DNA from: Pseudobacteriovorax antillogorgiicola
GTDB lineage: Bacteria; Bdellovibrionota_B; Oligoflexia; Oligoflexales; Oligoflexaceae
Direction of reading: 5' to 3'
Assembly: GCF_900177345.1 (NCBI RefSeq)
Contig: NZ_FWZT01000008.1
Span: forward strand, 215,768-279,767
Length of the DNA: 64,000 nucleotides
Shown one piece after another: positions 42,225 to 50,312 of this stretch. The position numbers were made by a program, and so were the translations under genes. The notes below the pieces were generated by a model. That model worked only from the letters and a program-made list of their open reading frames with translations. It was not told the origin of the DNA and made no database searches. Position 1 is the first letter of the stretch; every line of letters starts with the position of its first letter.

Positions 42225-43979
42225 ATGGTCAGGGGCGCAAGGATCAGATTACTGGTACTGGTGTTGCTGAGTGCTCGGCCTTGTCTGGGGCAGGTACTTG
42301 AACAGTGGGCGGAAGACTGGCAGTGGCAAAAACTCTTGCATATGAGGGATGGGGCATTTACTGTCGACGACCCAGATTTCTACCATGGAGCTAGGAACAC
42401 GCCTCTAGATCAGCTTCTAGCCTTCCACAAAGCTTGGCAGAAAGACTTTCATGGGGATCATGTATGGTGTCGCTTCCCTGCACGGAGCCTTTGGCTTGCT
42501 AAAAAACTAAAGCTGCCAACCCCCCAAGTGCCAAAAGACTGCAATGAATACTGGGATTATATGGAGGAGATTAAACCAGAAACGATAAGTCTCGTCTTTC
42601 CTTCTGAATATTTTGGCAACCCTGCTTCTATGTTTGGTCATACCTTCTTGAGAGTTGGGGCTCGTGATGCACCACCTCTCCTATCTCATGCGCTATCTTA
42701 TGGAGCAGCGATTGAGGATCAACCTGGCTTAAGTTATGCCATCAAGGGTATCTTTGGGTTTTATCCCGGTTACTTTTCTATTGCTCCGTACTATACAACA
42801 GTCAGTCAGTACAACGATATGGAAGATCGCGACCTATGGGACTTTCCAATAAAGTTAGCTCCAGAAAAAGTTCGATTTCTTATGGCTCATCTTTGGGAGT
42901 TGAAAGATAAAACCATAGACTACTATTTTTTTGATGATAACTGTTCGCTCTTGCTTTTGGACTTTCTTGCCGTTGCTGATCGAAGTATTAACTCGGAAGA
43001 CATCACCGGTCTTTGGGTTTTCCCCCTAGATGTGGTTTACTATCTTCGCGATCAGGACTTGCTTCACAGACCCCGCTACAGGCCATCTATGAGCCAAAAG
43101 ATTAGCATGATAGGTCGTGATATTGATCCATCTTTGATGGATCATGTAGATCTCTTGGAAGAGCGATTCTTTGAGGGCGATCAACTACCTCTTGCGCCAG
43201 AAGAGCAAATCAAATTGTTTCGTTTTTGGGCTGAACGGCTTCGGCTTAATTTTCGCGAGGGACGGATGTCACGGCCCACCTATGCCAGTCGCTACCTGAA
43301 AGTTCTTGGGTCACAAGCCAGATCATCGAGCAAGCCTTCGACCCTTCCGATGTTGCCAGACTACGATCTTTTAGACGGGCACTATCCCAAACTTGTTGCG
43401 GTGGGAGGGCAGTTTGGTTCTCAGCCGGGCGCTCTACTAAGACTAAGACCAGCGATGCACGGTGCGGATGACCCGAGTGGTGGCTTCAGACCTGGGAGTA
43501 TTCTTAGCGTGCTCGACACAAAAATATTGGCCAATGAGCAAGATCTCTTACTAGACGAACTAGTTCTATTTCAAATGGCTTCGTGGCAAGAACAGCATTC
43601 TTTGATGGCTACTTGGTCATGGGAAACCCGAGCGGCCTACGAGCGTTGGCTAGAACTAAGCTATCTAGAAGGAGCTATTGGCCAACGCTTGTTTTCATAT
43701 GAGGGAATTCATGCTTTATTCCTGATTGGCGGGCAGCTCCGTTATCAAACTGACTTTGAGGTAGCTAGCTTAGCCCAACTACGCTTCCGTACTCAAATCA
43801 CGGGCAAGTGGTTTTTCAATGGCCTGGCAAAAATTTCCTGGCAGCCGGGTCTTTGGGAATCGATCTGGCAGACAAGCATTCACTACCAATGGAGTGCAGG
43901 CCAGGGCATTTTACTAAGTGGCAGGGGAGGGCCTTTTAAAAAAGAGCAGCTCAGCCTAGAATATCGGCGCTATCTATGA
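42225..43979 (+). CDS. DUF4105 (Lnb N-terminal periplasmic-type) envelope protein
   Basis: 584 aa from ATG 42225, preceded by GGGGAAG and opening a signal sequence (MVRGARIRLLVLVLLSARPC). Core motifs are LAFHKAWQKDFHGDHVWCRF, LVFPSEYFGNPASMFGHTFL (the hallmark), HALSYGAAIEDQPGL and FFDDNCSLLLLDFLAVAD (paired acidic residues with Cys). These are shared by DUF4105/Lnb-type proteins, some of which are papain-like and remodel cell-surface polymers. The C-terminal third is aromatic- and beta-rich and may be a barrel or carbohydrate-binding part. A histidine kinase gene begins 85 bp downstream on the same strand. Confidence 0.82.
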   Translation: MVRGARIRLLVLVLLSARPCLGQVLEQWAEDWQWQKLLHMRDGAFTVDDPDFYHGARNTPLDQLLAFHKAWQKDFHGDHVWCRFPARSLWLAKKLKLPTPQVPKDCNEYWDYMEEIKPETISLVFPSEYFGNPASMFGHTFLRVGARDAPPLLSHALSYGAAIEDQPGLSYAIKGIFGFYPGYFSIAPYYTTVSQYNDMEDRDLWDFPIKLAPEKVRFLMAHLWELKDKTIDYYFFDDNCSLLLLDFLAVADRSINSEDITGLWVFPLDVVYYLRDQDLLHRPRYRPSMSQKISMIGRDIDPSLMDHVDLLEERFFEGDQLPLAPEEQIKLFRFWAERLRLNFREGRMSRPTYASRYLKVLGSQARSSSKPSTLPMLPDYDLLDGHYPKLVAVGGQFGSQPGALLRLRPAMHGADDPSGGFRPGSILSVLDTKILANEQDLLLDELVLFQMASWQEQHSLMATWSWETRAAYERWLELSYLEGAIGQRLFSYEGIHALFLIGGQLRYQTDFEVASLAQLRFRTQITGKWFFNGLAKISWQPGLWESIWQTSIHYQWSAGQGILLSGRGGPFKKEQLSLEYRRYL

Positions 43980-44063
43980 AGCAAGTCTTGCCTAGTGCTC
44001 CCTGTTTATGGTGGAGCCTTGGTATACTATCAAGGAATAGTATGTTTTCAGCAAGTGGTCTTC

Positions 44064-45479
44064 ATGGAAAAAGAGTTTCAATCGCTAAGGATGTCTTTGC
44101 TAGTCAAAATTTTGATAGCAAGCTCATTGTTGACCACGATTTTAACCGTCTTTTCCTTTTATACCGACTATACAGCGGAGATGTCCGATCTCAATCGATC
44201 ACTGCACCAGATTCAGGAAGTCTCGGTGCCTTCTATCACTGATAACCTCTGGAATCTTGATGAACGGGCAATCAGCGAGCAGTTGTCATCCATAGCGAAA
44301 TTACAAGGAATTGTTTCAATCGCTGTGCTAGATGAAGAGGGGAGTGTGGTTGCGGAGCGCGGTAGCGTCTTAGAGACTCCCGTCTATCTTTTTGAGCAAC
44401 GCTACCCCATGGTCCGTAGTAACGAAACGATCGGTGAACTGAGGATAACGGTAACCAAGCAGTTCATCTTTCAACGATTGGCGCGACGGGCATTGGTCTT
44501 TTTTGGAACCCAAGGCATCAAAACATTTCTCATTTCATTTATCATCCTCTTTATTGTTCGCTACTATGTGACAAATCATCTTGAAAAGATTGCCAGCTAT
44601 TTTGAGAAGGGAAAGTTTCGCCAGGATAAGTTGCAGCTGCAATATGAGAACAGGGTCCGAAATGAGTTAGATGTCATGGTAGACAATATCAACGAGATGG
44701 CTAAACGAGTGACGGAGTCCGAACGGGAGCTGAAGCGTAATCTCGAAGTTCAGCGAGCATCGGCGATTAATTCGGCTCGATTAGCCAGTCTAGGAGAGAT
44801 GGCTGGAGGTATTGCCCATGAGATCAATAATCCTATGGCCATCATCTTGGGAAATCTTGGAATTTTGCAAAAGCTTATCGAAGAGGATGCAACAGATCAG
44901 GCAACCTTGGAGCATTTGATTGATAAAGCTATCAATACCTGCGATCGGGTGAATCGGATTATTTCCGGACTCAGAACGTATTCCCGGGATGCAGATGGAG
45001 ATCCCTTCTTGGATGAAACCTTGTTGAGTATTATTGAACAAACACTTCCCTACTGCCGCGAGAGATTTAGAGATGCAGGGATCGAGCTTATTATTGAACC
45101 GATTGACCCCCGAATTATTATTTCCTGTCGTGCGACTCAAATATCTCAAGTTCTTGTTAGCTTGCTGAATAATGCGTACGACGCTGTTTCAGAAGTCGAA
45201 AACAAGTGGATTCGTATTGCAGCGGAACTTAAAGGAGATCGTGTTCAGGTTACAGTTTCTGACTCTGGACATGGAATTCCGCACACGGTCATTGATCGGA
45301 TCTTTGATCCATTTTTTACTACAAAAGAAGTGGGTAAAGGCACTGGTCTGGGCTTATCGATTTCTAAGAACCTTATTGAAAATCATGACGGAACGTTTTG
45401 GGTCAACCCCCGGTCTGAACATACGAGCTTCTTGATTGAGCTTCCTGCTCGCCTTGAGGAACTCGATTCGGTGAGCTAA
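44064..45479 (+). CDS. membrane sensor histidine kinase
   Basis: 471 aa from ATG 44064; ATG at 44091 or GTG at 43995 are alternatives because no clear ribosome-binding site marks any. Two membrane helices (about 12-32 and 145-168) flank a sensor with [21 protein letters not shown] coiled-coil linker ([20 protein letters not shown]) leads to the H-box [17 protein letters not shown] with His near 251. The N-box is [13 protein letters not shown], and G boxes are [27 protein letters not shown]. No receiver is attached. The 'SLxxLxxVSxxSxxxxxWxLD' sensor pattern is shared with the kinase at 36895. Confidence 0.87.
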   Translation: MEKEFQSLRMSLLVKILIASSLLTTILTVFSFYTDYTAEMSDLNRSLHQIQEVSVPSITDNLWNLDERAISEQLSSIAKLQGIVSIAVLDEEGSVVAERGSVLETPVYLFEQRYPMVRSNETIGELRITVTKQFIFQRLARRALVFFGTQGIKTFLISFIILFIVRYYVTNHLEKIASYFEKGKFRQDKLQLQYENRVRNELDVMVDNINEMAKRVTESERELKRNLEVQRASAINSARLASLGEMAGGIAHEINNPMAIILGNLGILQKLIEEDATDQATLEHLIDKAINTCDRVNRIISGLRTYSRDADGDPFLDETLLSIIEQTLPYCRERFRDAGIELIIEPIDPRIIISCRATQISQVLVSLLNNAYDAVSEVENKWIRIAAELKGDRVQVTVSDSGHGIPHTVIDRIFDPFFTTKEVGKGTGLGLSISKNLIENHDGTFWVNPRSEHTSFLIELPARLEELDSVS

Positions 45480-45797
45480 GAACCCTTAGTGCTGCACTCC
45501 TTCTGAGATTGCTCTAATTTAAAAGACTAATGAAAACTGTTAGATGGCCACTCGCTTAGGCTTCCGTAGGTTCCAGCACGATAACGAGAGTCTAGATACG
45601 TTCGGATTTTCCTGTCATTATCAGAGGATAAGCTGGGATTCCAAAGTCGTGTTCTACCTGCCAAAATCTGGTGCTCAATTTTGCTCTTTCCTCCAGTAGA
45701 AAAATGTTCCTAAATCCGGTGCTTTAGCAGGGTAAAAATTTGGTTCAAAGTTTGCAAACTGTCAAGTATCAACGACACACTACCTTGGAGAGGCACA
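45480..45797. other. 318-bp gap with no gene
   Basis: No protein-like frame, hairpin with U-tract or repeat stands out here. It must contain the promoter of the cytochrome c lipoprotein gene that follows; GGAGAG precedes that gene's ATG. Confidence 0.4.
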
Positions 45798-46280
45798 ATG
45801 AGCATACGATTTCAAATATCATCGCTATGGATAGTAATATGGGCGACAGCTTGTGGAACCGCAGCTCCCCAGAGGCCTCTCTATAAGAGTGAAACCAGCA
45901 CAGCACGATCAAGTGGTACAGAATTGGATAGCGATGCTAGTGGTTCAGACGATGCTACTCTCAATGATTCTAGCAATGATACACCAGTTGATGAAAACTT
46001 AGATGCAGATCAAGGTGAAGTGGTGGAGGAGCCTGAGGAGCCCGCTGTTGATCCAGCAGAGGAAGCGGCCGCTCAATTGCGTGCCACAGGCAAGCAAGCC
46101 TACGAAACGGAGTGTATGAGTTGCCATGGGGAACCAGCGGCAACAACACTTAATTCTCGGGATGCCATGGAAATTGCTGGACAGTCAGGGCTCATTTTTC
46201 ACGGCGGCGTTGCAAACTATCCCAATCAACAGATTGCTGAAGGCATTGTCGCTTTCTTAACAGACCCTAACCAGCCTTAA
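45798..46280 (+). CDS. cytochrome c lipoprotein with an acidic tether
   Basis: 160 aa. ATG at 45798 follows GGAGAGG. A lipoprotein-like signal (WIVIWATACGTAA) is followed by a very acidic Ser/Asp/Glu-rich linker (about 30-85, EVVEEPEEPAVDPAEE), then one cytochrome c domain with haem motif CMSCH at about 105 and a candidate Met in RDAMEIAG. It should be anchored to a membrane by lipid and act as a small periplasmic or surface electron carrier. A hairpin overlaps the stop codon (CCAGCCTT with AAGGCTGG at 46271-46289). The partner oxidase or reductase is not adjacent. Confidence 0.8.
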   Translation: MSIRFQISSLWIVIWATACGTAAPQRPLYKSETSTARSSGTELDSDASGSDDATLNDSSNDTPVDENLDADQGEVVEEPEEPAVDPAEEAAAQLRATGKQAYETECMSCHGEPAATTLNSRDAMEIAGQSGLIFHGGVANYPNQQIAEGIVAFLTDPNQP

Positions 46281-46328
46281 AAAGGCTGGAGACCCTTATT
46301 TCTGGTCCCCCAACTAGGAAATGATGTT

Positions 46329-46367
46329 AGCGAGGTTCGACTATACTCGAACCTCGCTCTGTTTTTT
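46329..46367 (+). terminator. intrinsic terminator after the cytochrome c gene
   Basis: AGCGAGGTTCGA (46329-46340) pairs perfectly with TCGAACCTCGCT (46347-46358) across a 6-nt loop, followed by six T at 46362-46367. It overlaps the end of the convergent DUF6174-like gene. Confidence 0.9.
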
Positions 46368-46827
46368 AATCCAGTATCTCAAAATTGGTGATATCGATGT
46401 GGTAGAAGTAATCAACTTGTGGAGCTGTATCTTGATAGACTTTTACTGGATAGCCAAGTTTTGGGTCGTACTCCTGAGCCGAGAATTTAGCTCCATAAAT
46501 GATATCCAGTTCGATGCTTCGAAATAGTGAGTCCATTTTGCCATCAAAGTAGCCTCCACGACCCTCCGAAGTCTTTTGAATATCAACAACTTCGTAATCT
46601 TTTACAGTTACATCATAGCCGCCAACATCTCCGCAGAAACAGAAAATATCGACACTATAGCTATAGTTCGCGAGATTTGCTCTCTTCCAGCGAGCAAGGG
46701 CGGAGCTCCAAAGTTCCGCTGAACCTGGAGAGGTCAGTTCAGGTGCCTTCTTTGAGTCAACAGATTCAGCGCCCATCGCTGATAACGATAGACCAAAAAC
46801 AAGACCAAGGGTCGCTAATAGTTTCAT
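46366..46827 (-). CDS. exported DUF6174-like protein
   Basis: 153 aa from ATG 46827 (TGGAG 5-6 nt upstream). Signal peptide MKLLATLGLVFGLSLSAMGA. The mature part, ALARWKRANLANYSYSVDIF followed by CFCGDVGGYDVTVKDYEVVD and FRSIELDIIYGAK, and YDPKLGYPVKVYQD, matches the DUF6174 pattern ('W....ANY.Y....CFC......V.V.....YDP..GYP'). Two Cys in CFC. Function unknown; a small periplasmic or secreted protein. It converges on the cytochrome c gene. Confidence 0.68.
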   Translation of the reverse strand: MKLLATLGLVFGLSLSAMGAESVDSKKAPELTSPGSAELWSSALARWKRANLANYSYSVDIFCFCGDVGGYDVTVKDYEVVDIQKTSEGRGGYFDGKMDSLFRSIELDIIYGAKFSAQEYDPKLGYPVKVYQDTAPQVDYFYHIDITNFEILD

Positions 46828-47037
46828 GATAACTCCAGACATGAGTTTATTGTTACAGGAGTCTTGTAGCAACTTGTAAGTGTACTTGCGAGATACAAAG
46901 GACAGAAAGGAGCACTAAGTACTCCCTACAGGTGAACAAGGTCTACGGAGGAGGCATCGAGCCTATTCTAGGCTACGATGCTCTCAGTGTGGGAGGCCAC
47001 ATCAATAACTACAATGGGCCATGGGGACGAGCGTGGA

Positions 47038-47592
47038 TTATAATCCTTGGCAGAAGGCTCCGACAAGAAGGTCTTGCCGAGGTAGGTTCAAGGTGGAGGG
47101 GCAGCGATTATCGCCAGTTACTAGAAGCCTTGCATTGTCGACGATGACTTGTACTTCGTTGCCACGATGTGAGTCGCAAAGATCCGGCAATGTTTCCGCG
47201 ATTTCCTCTCTCAAGCTTCGGCCAGAAGTTTCAATATCGAAGCCGGCAACACCTGAAATATTTTGATTGGTGCAGGTAGAAATTTCGAACGAGCTTAGAT
47301 TCCGATCTAGACTGATCCAGTTTTTCAAACAGCTTTTGATTCTTTCCCGTGCTCGTTCTCTAGCAGTGTTTGCTTGTACGCCTCCATGTTTGCCAGCTGC
47401 CTGACCACCGATGAAAAGGACCTCGCTACGAACAACTTCTTCAAAGCTATTCAAGATCTTAACCTGGGCGTTGAAGGCGTAGTTGCAATGACGAATGCGA
47501 TCAGCGAAGCTCGCTTGCGACACGCTCAGTAAAGGAGCGCAGATGACTAGGATTTTGGTGATGCTTTTGCTGATAGAGATAAGATTTAACAT
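47038..47592 (-). CDS. exported Cys-containing protein, 184 aa
   Basis: ATG at 47592 follows AAGGAGG. Signal region SITKILVICAPLLSVSQASF is followed by a mature chain with five Cys (RHCNYAF, KSCLKNWI, STCTNQN, DLCDSH, RCPST) that could form disulfides, and a Gly-rich segment (FIGGQAAGKHGGVQANTARE) before basic helices (RARERIKSCL). No family recognised. About 160 bp of sequence separate its end from the divergent DUF6174-like gene and contain nothing assignable. Confidence 0.6.
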   Translation of the reverse strand: MLNLISISKSITKILVICAPLLSVSQASFADRIRHCNYAFNAQVKILNSFEEVVRSEVLFIGGQAAGKHGGVQANTARERARERIKSCLKNWISLDRNLSSFEISTCTNQNISGVAGFDIETSGRSLREEIAETLPDLCDSHRGNEVQVIVDNARLLVTGDNRCPSTLNLPRQDLLVGAFCQGL

Positions 47593-47836
47593 TTTTTTCC
47601 TCCTTGAAAATGTATGTGTGTTTACCTCTCAAGACTAAAGTTTCCTAGCTTCAAACACCACTTCGATCGTTGAGTATTGGGTGAGGTGATTTGATTACGA
47701 ACGTGATGAATAAGCTGTAGTTAATCTTTTCCTACCTAAGTAGTACCATAAAAGTATTTCGCAGAAAGCATTCCAGCATTTGAAGAATTAATTTATTAGG
47801 GATTGGTTTAGAGTCTGGTACTCAACACTATTCGAC

Positions 47837-48044
47837 ATGCTGGCTGAACGGATATCGGAGCATGAGTATATTGATCCAAGTCTCATTGAGAAGGCAGCCA
47901 TGGATCTTAAGCGCAACCCTGAGCGGTGGGCGGATCGAGGCGACTATAGGCAAGTCTTACAAGAACTCAAATTGCTTTGGCATGTCCTGGTTAGATATGG
48001 AAGTCCATGCACGCCAATTAGCGCGGTATAACATTCATTTATGA
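47837..48044 (+). pseudogene. possible small gene with a late frameshift
   Basis: ATG at 47837 opens a frame with helical, protein-like composition (SEHEYIDPSLIEKAAMDLKR, NPERWADRGDYRQVLQELKL). After about codon 48 the frame becomes less protein-like, while the +1 frame continues FGMSWLDMEVHARQLARYNI to a stop at 48044. One lost base near 47977 would join them. There is no obvious ribosome-binding site. No family is recognised and it may be non-coding. The rest of the 47593-48107 gap shows nothing else. Confidence 0.3.
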
Positions 48045-48107
48045 CATATAGTCTAAGATCCCCGGATGGATTAATCTAAGGCATTCAACTGGATAAAGGG
48101 TCTATCT

Positions 48108-48671
48108 ATGTGGTTAGCGCAGTCTGCAGAAATTAGAAAAAAGCTTCATCAAGTGTTCGCTGACGATTGGCCATGGGCAAGTAGTTCCATTGGTCAAGTG
48201 GTGAAGAAGGGAGCCCTCAGGGTTCTCAATGTTGGCATTGGTCAGGCAGTGCCCTTTGCTTCACGCAATGGATTCGAAGTACTCGAATTTAGGAGTGGCT
48301 TTATCAAGGCAAAGATCCCATTGAAAGGTAACAAAAACCATTTTGGGGCCATGTATGCTGGGGCGATTTTTACCGTTGCAGAGATTCCTGGCGGTGTTGT
48401 GGCGATGTTAAATTTTGACGATGATTTCTACCCGGTGCTCAAGGATCAAAAGGTAGAGTTCGTCAAAAAAGCCAAATCCGATGTCACAGTTTCATTCGAA
48501 ATGACTGAGGCCGAGATCGCTCGGATTCAAAGTGAAGCGGACGAATGTGGCAAGTCCGAATTCGTCTTACTTGGTGAAATCAAGGATTGTGATGAGCAAA
48601 TCGTTGCGAGAAGCTATGGGACCTATCAACTTCATAGCAAATCGCGCCGGCCTGGTAAAACAAGGCATTGA
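48108..48671 (+). CDS. DUF4442/PaaI-like hotdog-fold thioesterase
   Basis: 187 aa. The region KNHFGAMYAGAIFTVAEIPG corresponds to the central helix motif of hotdog thioesterases (N.FG.MYAGA....E..GG), followed by GGVVAMLNFDD and FYPVLKDQKVEFVKKAKSDV as the beta sheet. DUF4442/YiiD_C proteins are presumed acyl-CoA thioesterases; substrate unknown. ATG at 48108 lies 9 nt after AAGGG. It ends 10 bp before the DUF4174 gene, so the two are likely co-transcribed. Confidence 0.78.
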   Translation: MWLAQSAEIRKKLHQVFADDWPWASSSIGQVVKKGALRVLNVGIGQAVPFASRNGFEVLEFRSGFIKAKIPLKGNKNHFGAMYAGAIFTVAEIPGGVVAMLNFDDDFYPVLKDQKVEFVKKAKSDVTVSFEMTEAEIARIQSEADECGKSEFVLLGEIKDCDEQIVARSYGTYQLHSKSRRPGKTRH

Positions 48672-48681
48672 CGGGGGGATT

Positions 48682-49128
48682 ATGAAAATTCAATGGCTTC
48701 TCACGATATCTGCCTTAGGATGCCTGGCATCGGTAGGCCAGGGAAAAGATCTGTCTTCGCCTCTGCAAAAGCACCAGTGGCAAGATCGGGTGATTGTGAT
48801 CCATCACGGAGGACTCAAGGCTCCATGGTTGCAAAGCCAGTGGCAAAGTCTTCAGAACAAGGCTTTGGAAAACAAAGATCGTCATCTCGTGATCTACTAT
48901 TGCCCTGAAAAAAGTCAAGAATGCCAGGTGACGACTCGTGATGGCAAGACAAGATCGGCAAAGCTTAGCGCAGTATTGCAAGAGCAGCTGCGCTTGAAGC
49001 AGCCTAGTATCACCTTGATTGGCAAGGATGGAGGCATCAAGCTCCAAAAACACGATTTTGTGAAGCCTGAGGCGGTATACACGTTGATTGATGGTATGCC
49101 CATGCGTCAGCAGGAGATGGGGCGCTAG
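48682..49128 (+). CDS. exported DUF4174 protein
   Basis: 148 aa from ATG 48682, preceded by GGGGGGA, with a signal peptide (MKIQWLLTISALGCLASVGQ). The DUF4174 pattern is WQDRVIVIHHGGLKAPWLQS, RHLVIYYCPE, and ITLIGKDGGIKLQ, then YTLIDGMPMRQQEMG, which closely matches the family's C-terminal signature. The fold is thioredoxin-like without a CxxC motif. Function unknown. It follows the hotdog gene, and the convergent long hairpin begins at its stop codon. Confidence 0.8.
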   Translation: MKIQWLLTISALGCLASVGQGKDLSSPLQKHQWQDRVIVIHHGGLKAPWLQSQWQSLQNKALENKDRHLVIYYCPEKSQECQVTTRDGKTRSAKLSAVLQEQLRLKQPSITLIGKDGGIKLQKHDFVKPEAVYTLIDGMPMRQQEMGR

Positions 49129-49251
49129 TGCTTAGTCACATTGAATCCTCGGCGTTGTTGTCTTCGTCTCTCAATCGTCGCTGTACGGGAGTACTATCTC
49201 CTCAATCATTCCTCGACGCCTAGCCGAGAATCCAATGTGACCAAGCGCTAG
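49124..49251. repeat. long foldback between convergent genes
   Basis: The left arm (49124-49153, CTAGTGCTTAGTCACATTG start) and right arm (49223-49251) are inverted copies about 29 bp long with four differences, all transitions. They enclose about 69 nt. The arms overlap the last codons or stop of both convergent genes (DUF4174, + strand, and the TIGR02147-type regulator, - strand). Transcripts from either side would form a large hairpin, which suggests a shared bidirectional transcription end point. Confidence 0.75.
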
Positions 49252-50108
49252 TTGTTGGGATAAATTTGAATGTTGAATCGAATTAGCTCATCGGCTTCAC
49301 TGGTTTCTAAGTCGGCTTGCAAGCGATGCAAGTCGCTTTGAATTTTTGGCAGGAGCTTGAGGTAGTCGGCTTTGCGAACGCTGATCAAAGTGGATTCAAA
49401 AATCGAGTCTTGTCCTTCTTTTGCCCAGCGATCGGCAGCTTTCATAGCCTTGGTTAGTGAGTCTTTGATAAAATCGTAGTAAGACACGCCGTCTTCACTA
49501 CTACCGAAGGTGATCGTTGTTTCGGTGATATGATATACCCCGCCTTCCATCACGATCACCCCCATCTCTTTCAACAATTGCAAAGCATAGTCTAACTCTA
49601 TAGAACGAGCAGAGCCAAAGTATGACCTAAGGTCGCTGCGGCTAGGCCGACCACCAAAAAGTCCAAAGGCGCAAAAGACTTCAAAGGCGAAAAACACCCC
49701 TTTTGCGCGACTTGGCATCTTCATGTGAGCCGTATCAATCGTCTTGCGGGCTGCCTGAAGTTCCTTGCAAAGCTTCTTTCGCTCAGCCTCATCACTTTCG
49801 ACATCGAATGAAATAAGTAGGTGTAAAACTGTACGGCAAGAAATATCTAGACCAAACACTTCGCTAAATGCGTCCCAGTAACGGGGATTTAAGAACCGTC
49901 TGCCGCTCATGACATCCGATATGTAACCTTTCGAAGCGCCAGTGGCTTTCGATATATAACCGATTGAAAATTTATCGCTTTGAGTCTTCTTATAGAGATA
50001 GAGGCCTTTTATGGCCTGACCAGAGCAACTTGCCTGCCGTAATATTGAAGCAGGCTTTAAGGCCGCGACTGCCTCTTTGGGGGCTCCGTTGACAATCTTT
50101 TGAGTCAA
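49248..50108 (-). CDS. TIGR02147-type transcriptional regulator
   Basis: 286 aa. The N-terminal half has a helix-turn-helix with FSIGYISKATGASKGYISDV and MSGRRFLNPRYWDAFSEVFG, the pattern of TIGR02147/DUF4423 regulators known from Fibrobacter and predatory deltaproteobacteria. The C-terminal half (GRPSRSDLRSYFGSARSIEL, ALQLLKEMGVIVMEGGVYHI) is a winged-helix-like section typical of the family. The start is TTG at 50108 with AGGAGAAA upstream. It is divergent from the exported-protein cluster across a 204-bp region and is the natural candidate to control it. Confidence 0.82.
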   Translation of the reverse strand: MTQKIVNGAPKEAVAALKPASILRQASCSGQAIKGLYLYKKTQSDKFSIGYISKATGASKGYISDVMSGRRFLNPRYWDAFSEVFGLDISCRTVLHLLISFDVESDEAERKKLCKELQAARKTIDTAHMKMPSRAKGVFFAFEVFCAFGLFGGRPSRSDLRSYFGSARSIELDYALQLLKEMGVIVMEGGVYHITETTITFGSSEDGVSYYDFIKDSLTKAMKAADRWAKEGQDSIFESTLISVRKADYLKLLPKIQSDLHRLQADLETSEADELIRFNIQIYPNN

Positions 50109-50312
50109 GGTTCGTTTCTCCTGCGAAAAAGTTGCTCGAAGCTACCATAAGTATCATTAAATGAAAATCATCGGGTTATTTGACATAGTTCGCCAAGAGC
50201 TTCACTCTGCGGACGCAAAGCCTGTGTAAGAAGCTTTTATCTATGCCCGGAGTCGGTGGCTTGCCTTAGGATCTGGGTCATCAGCAATCCTATTCAAGAA
50301 AGGTTTTTAGCT

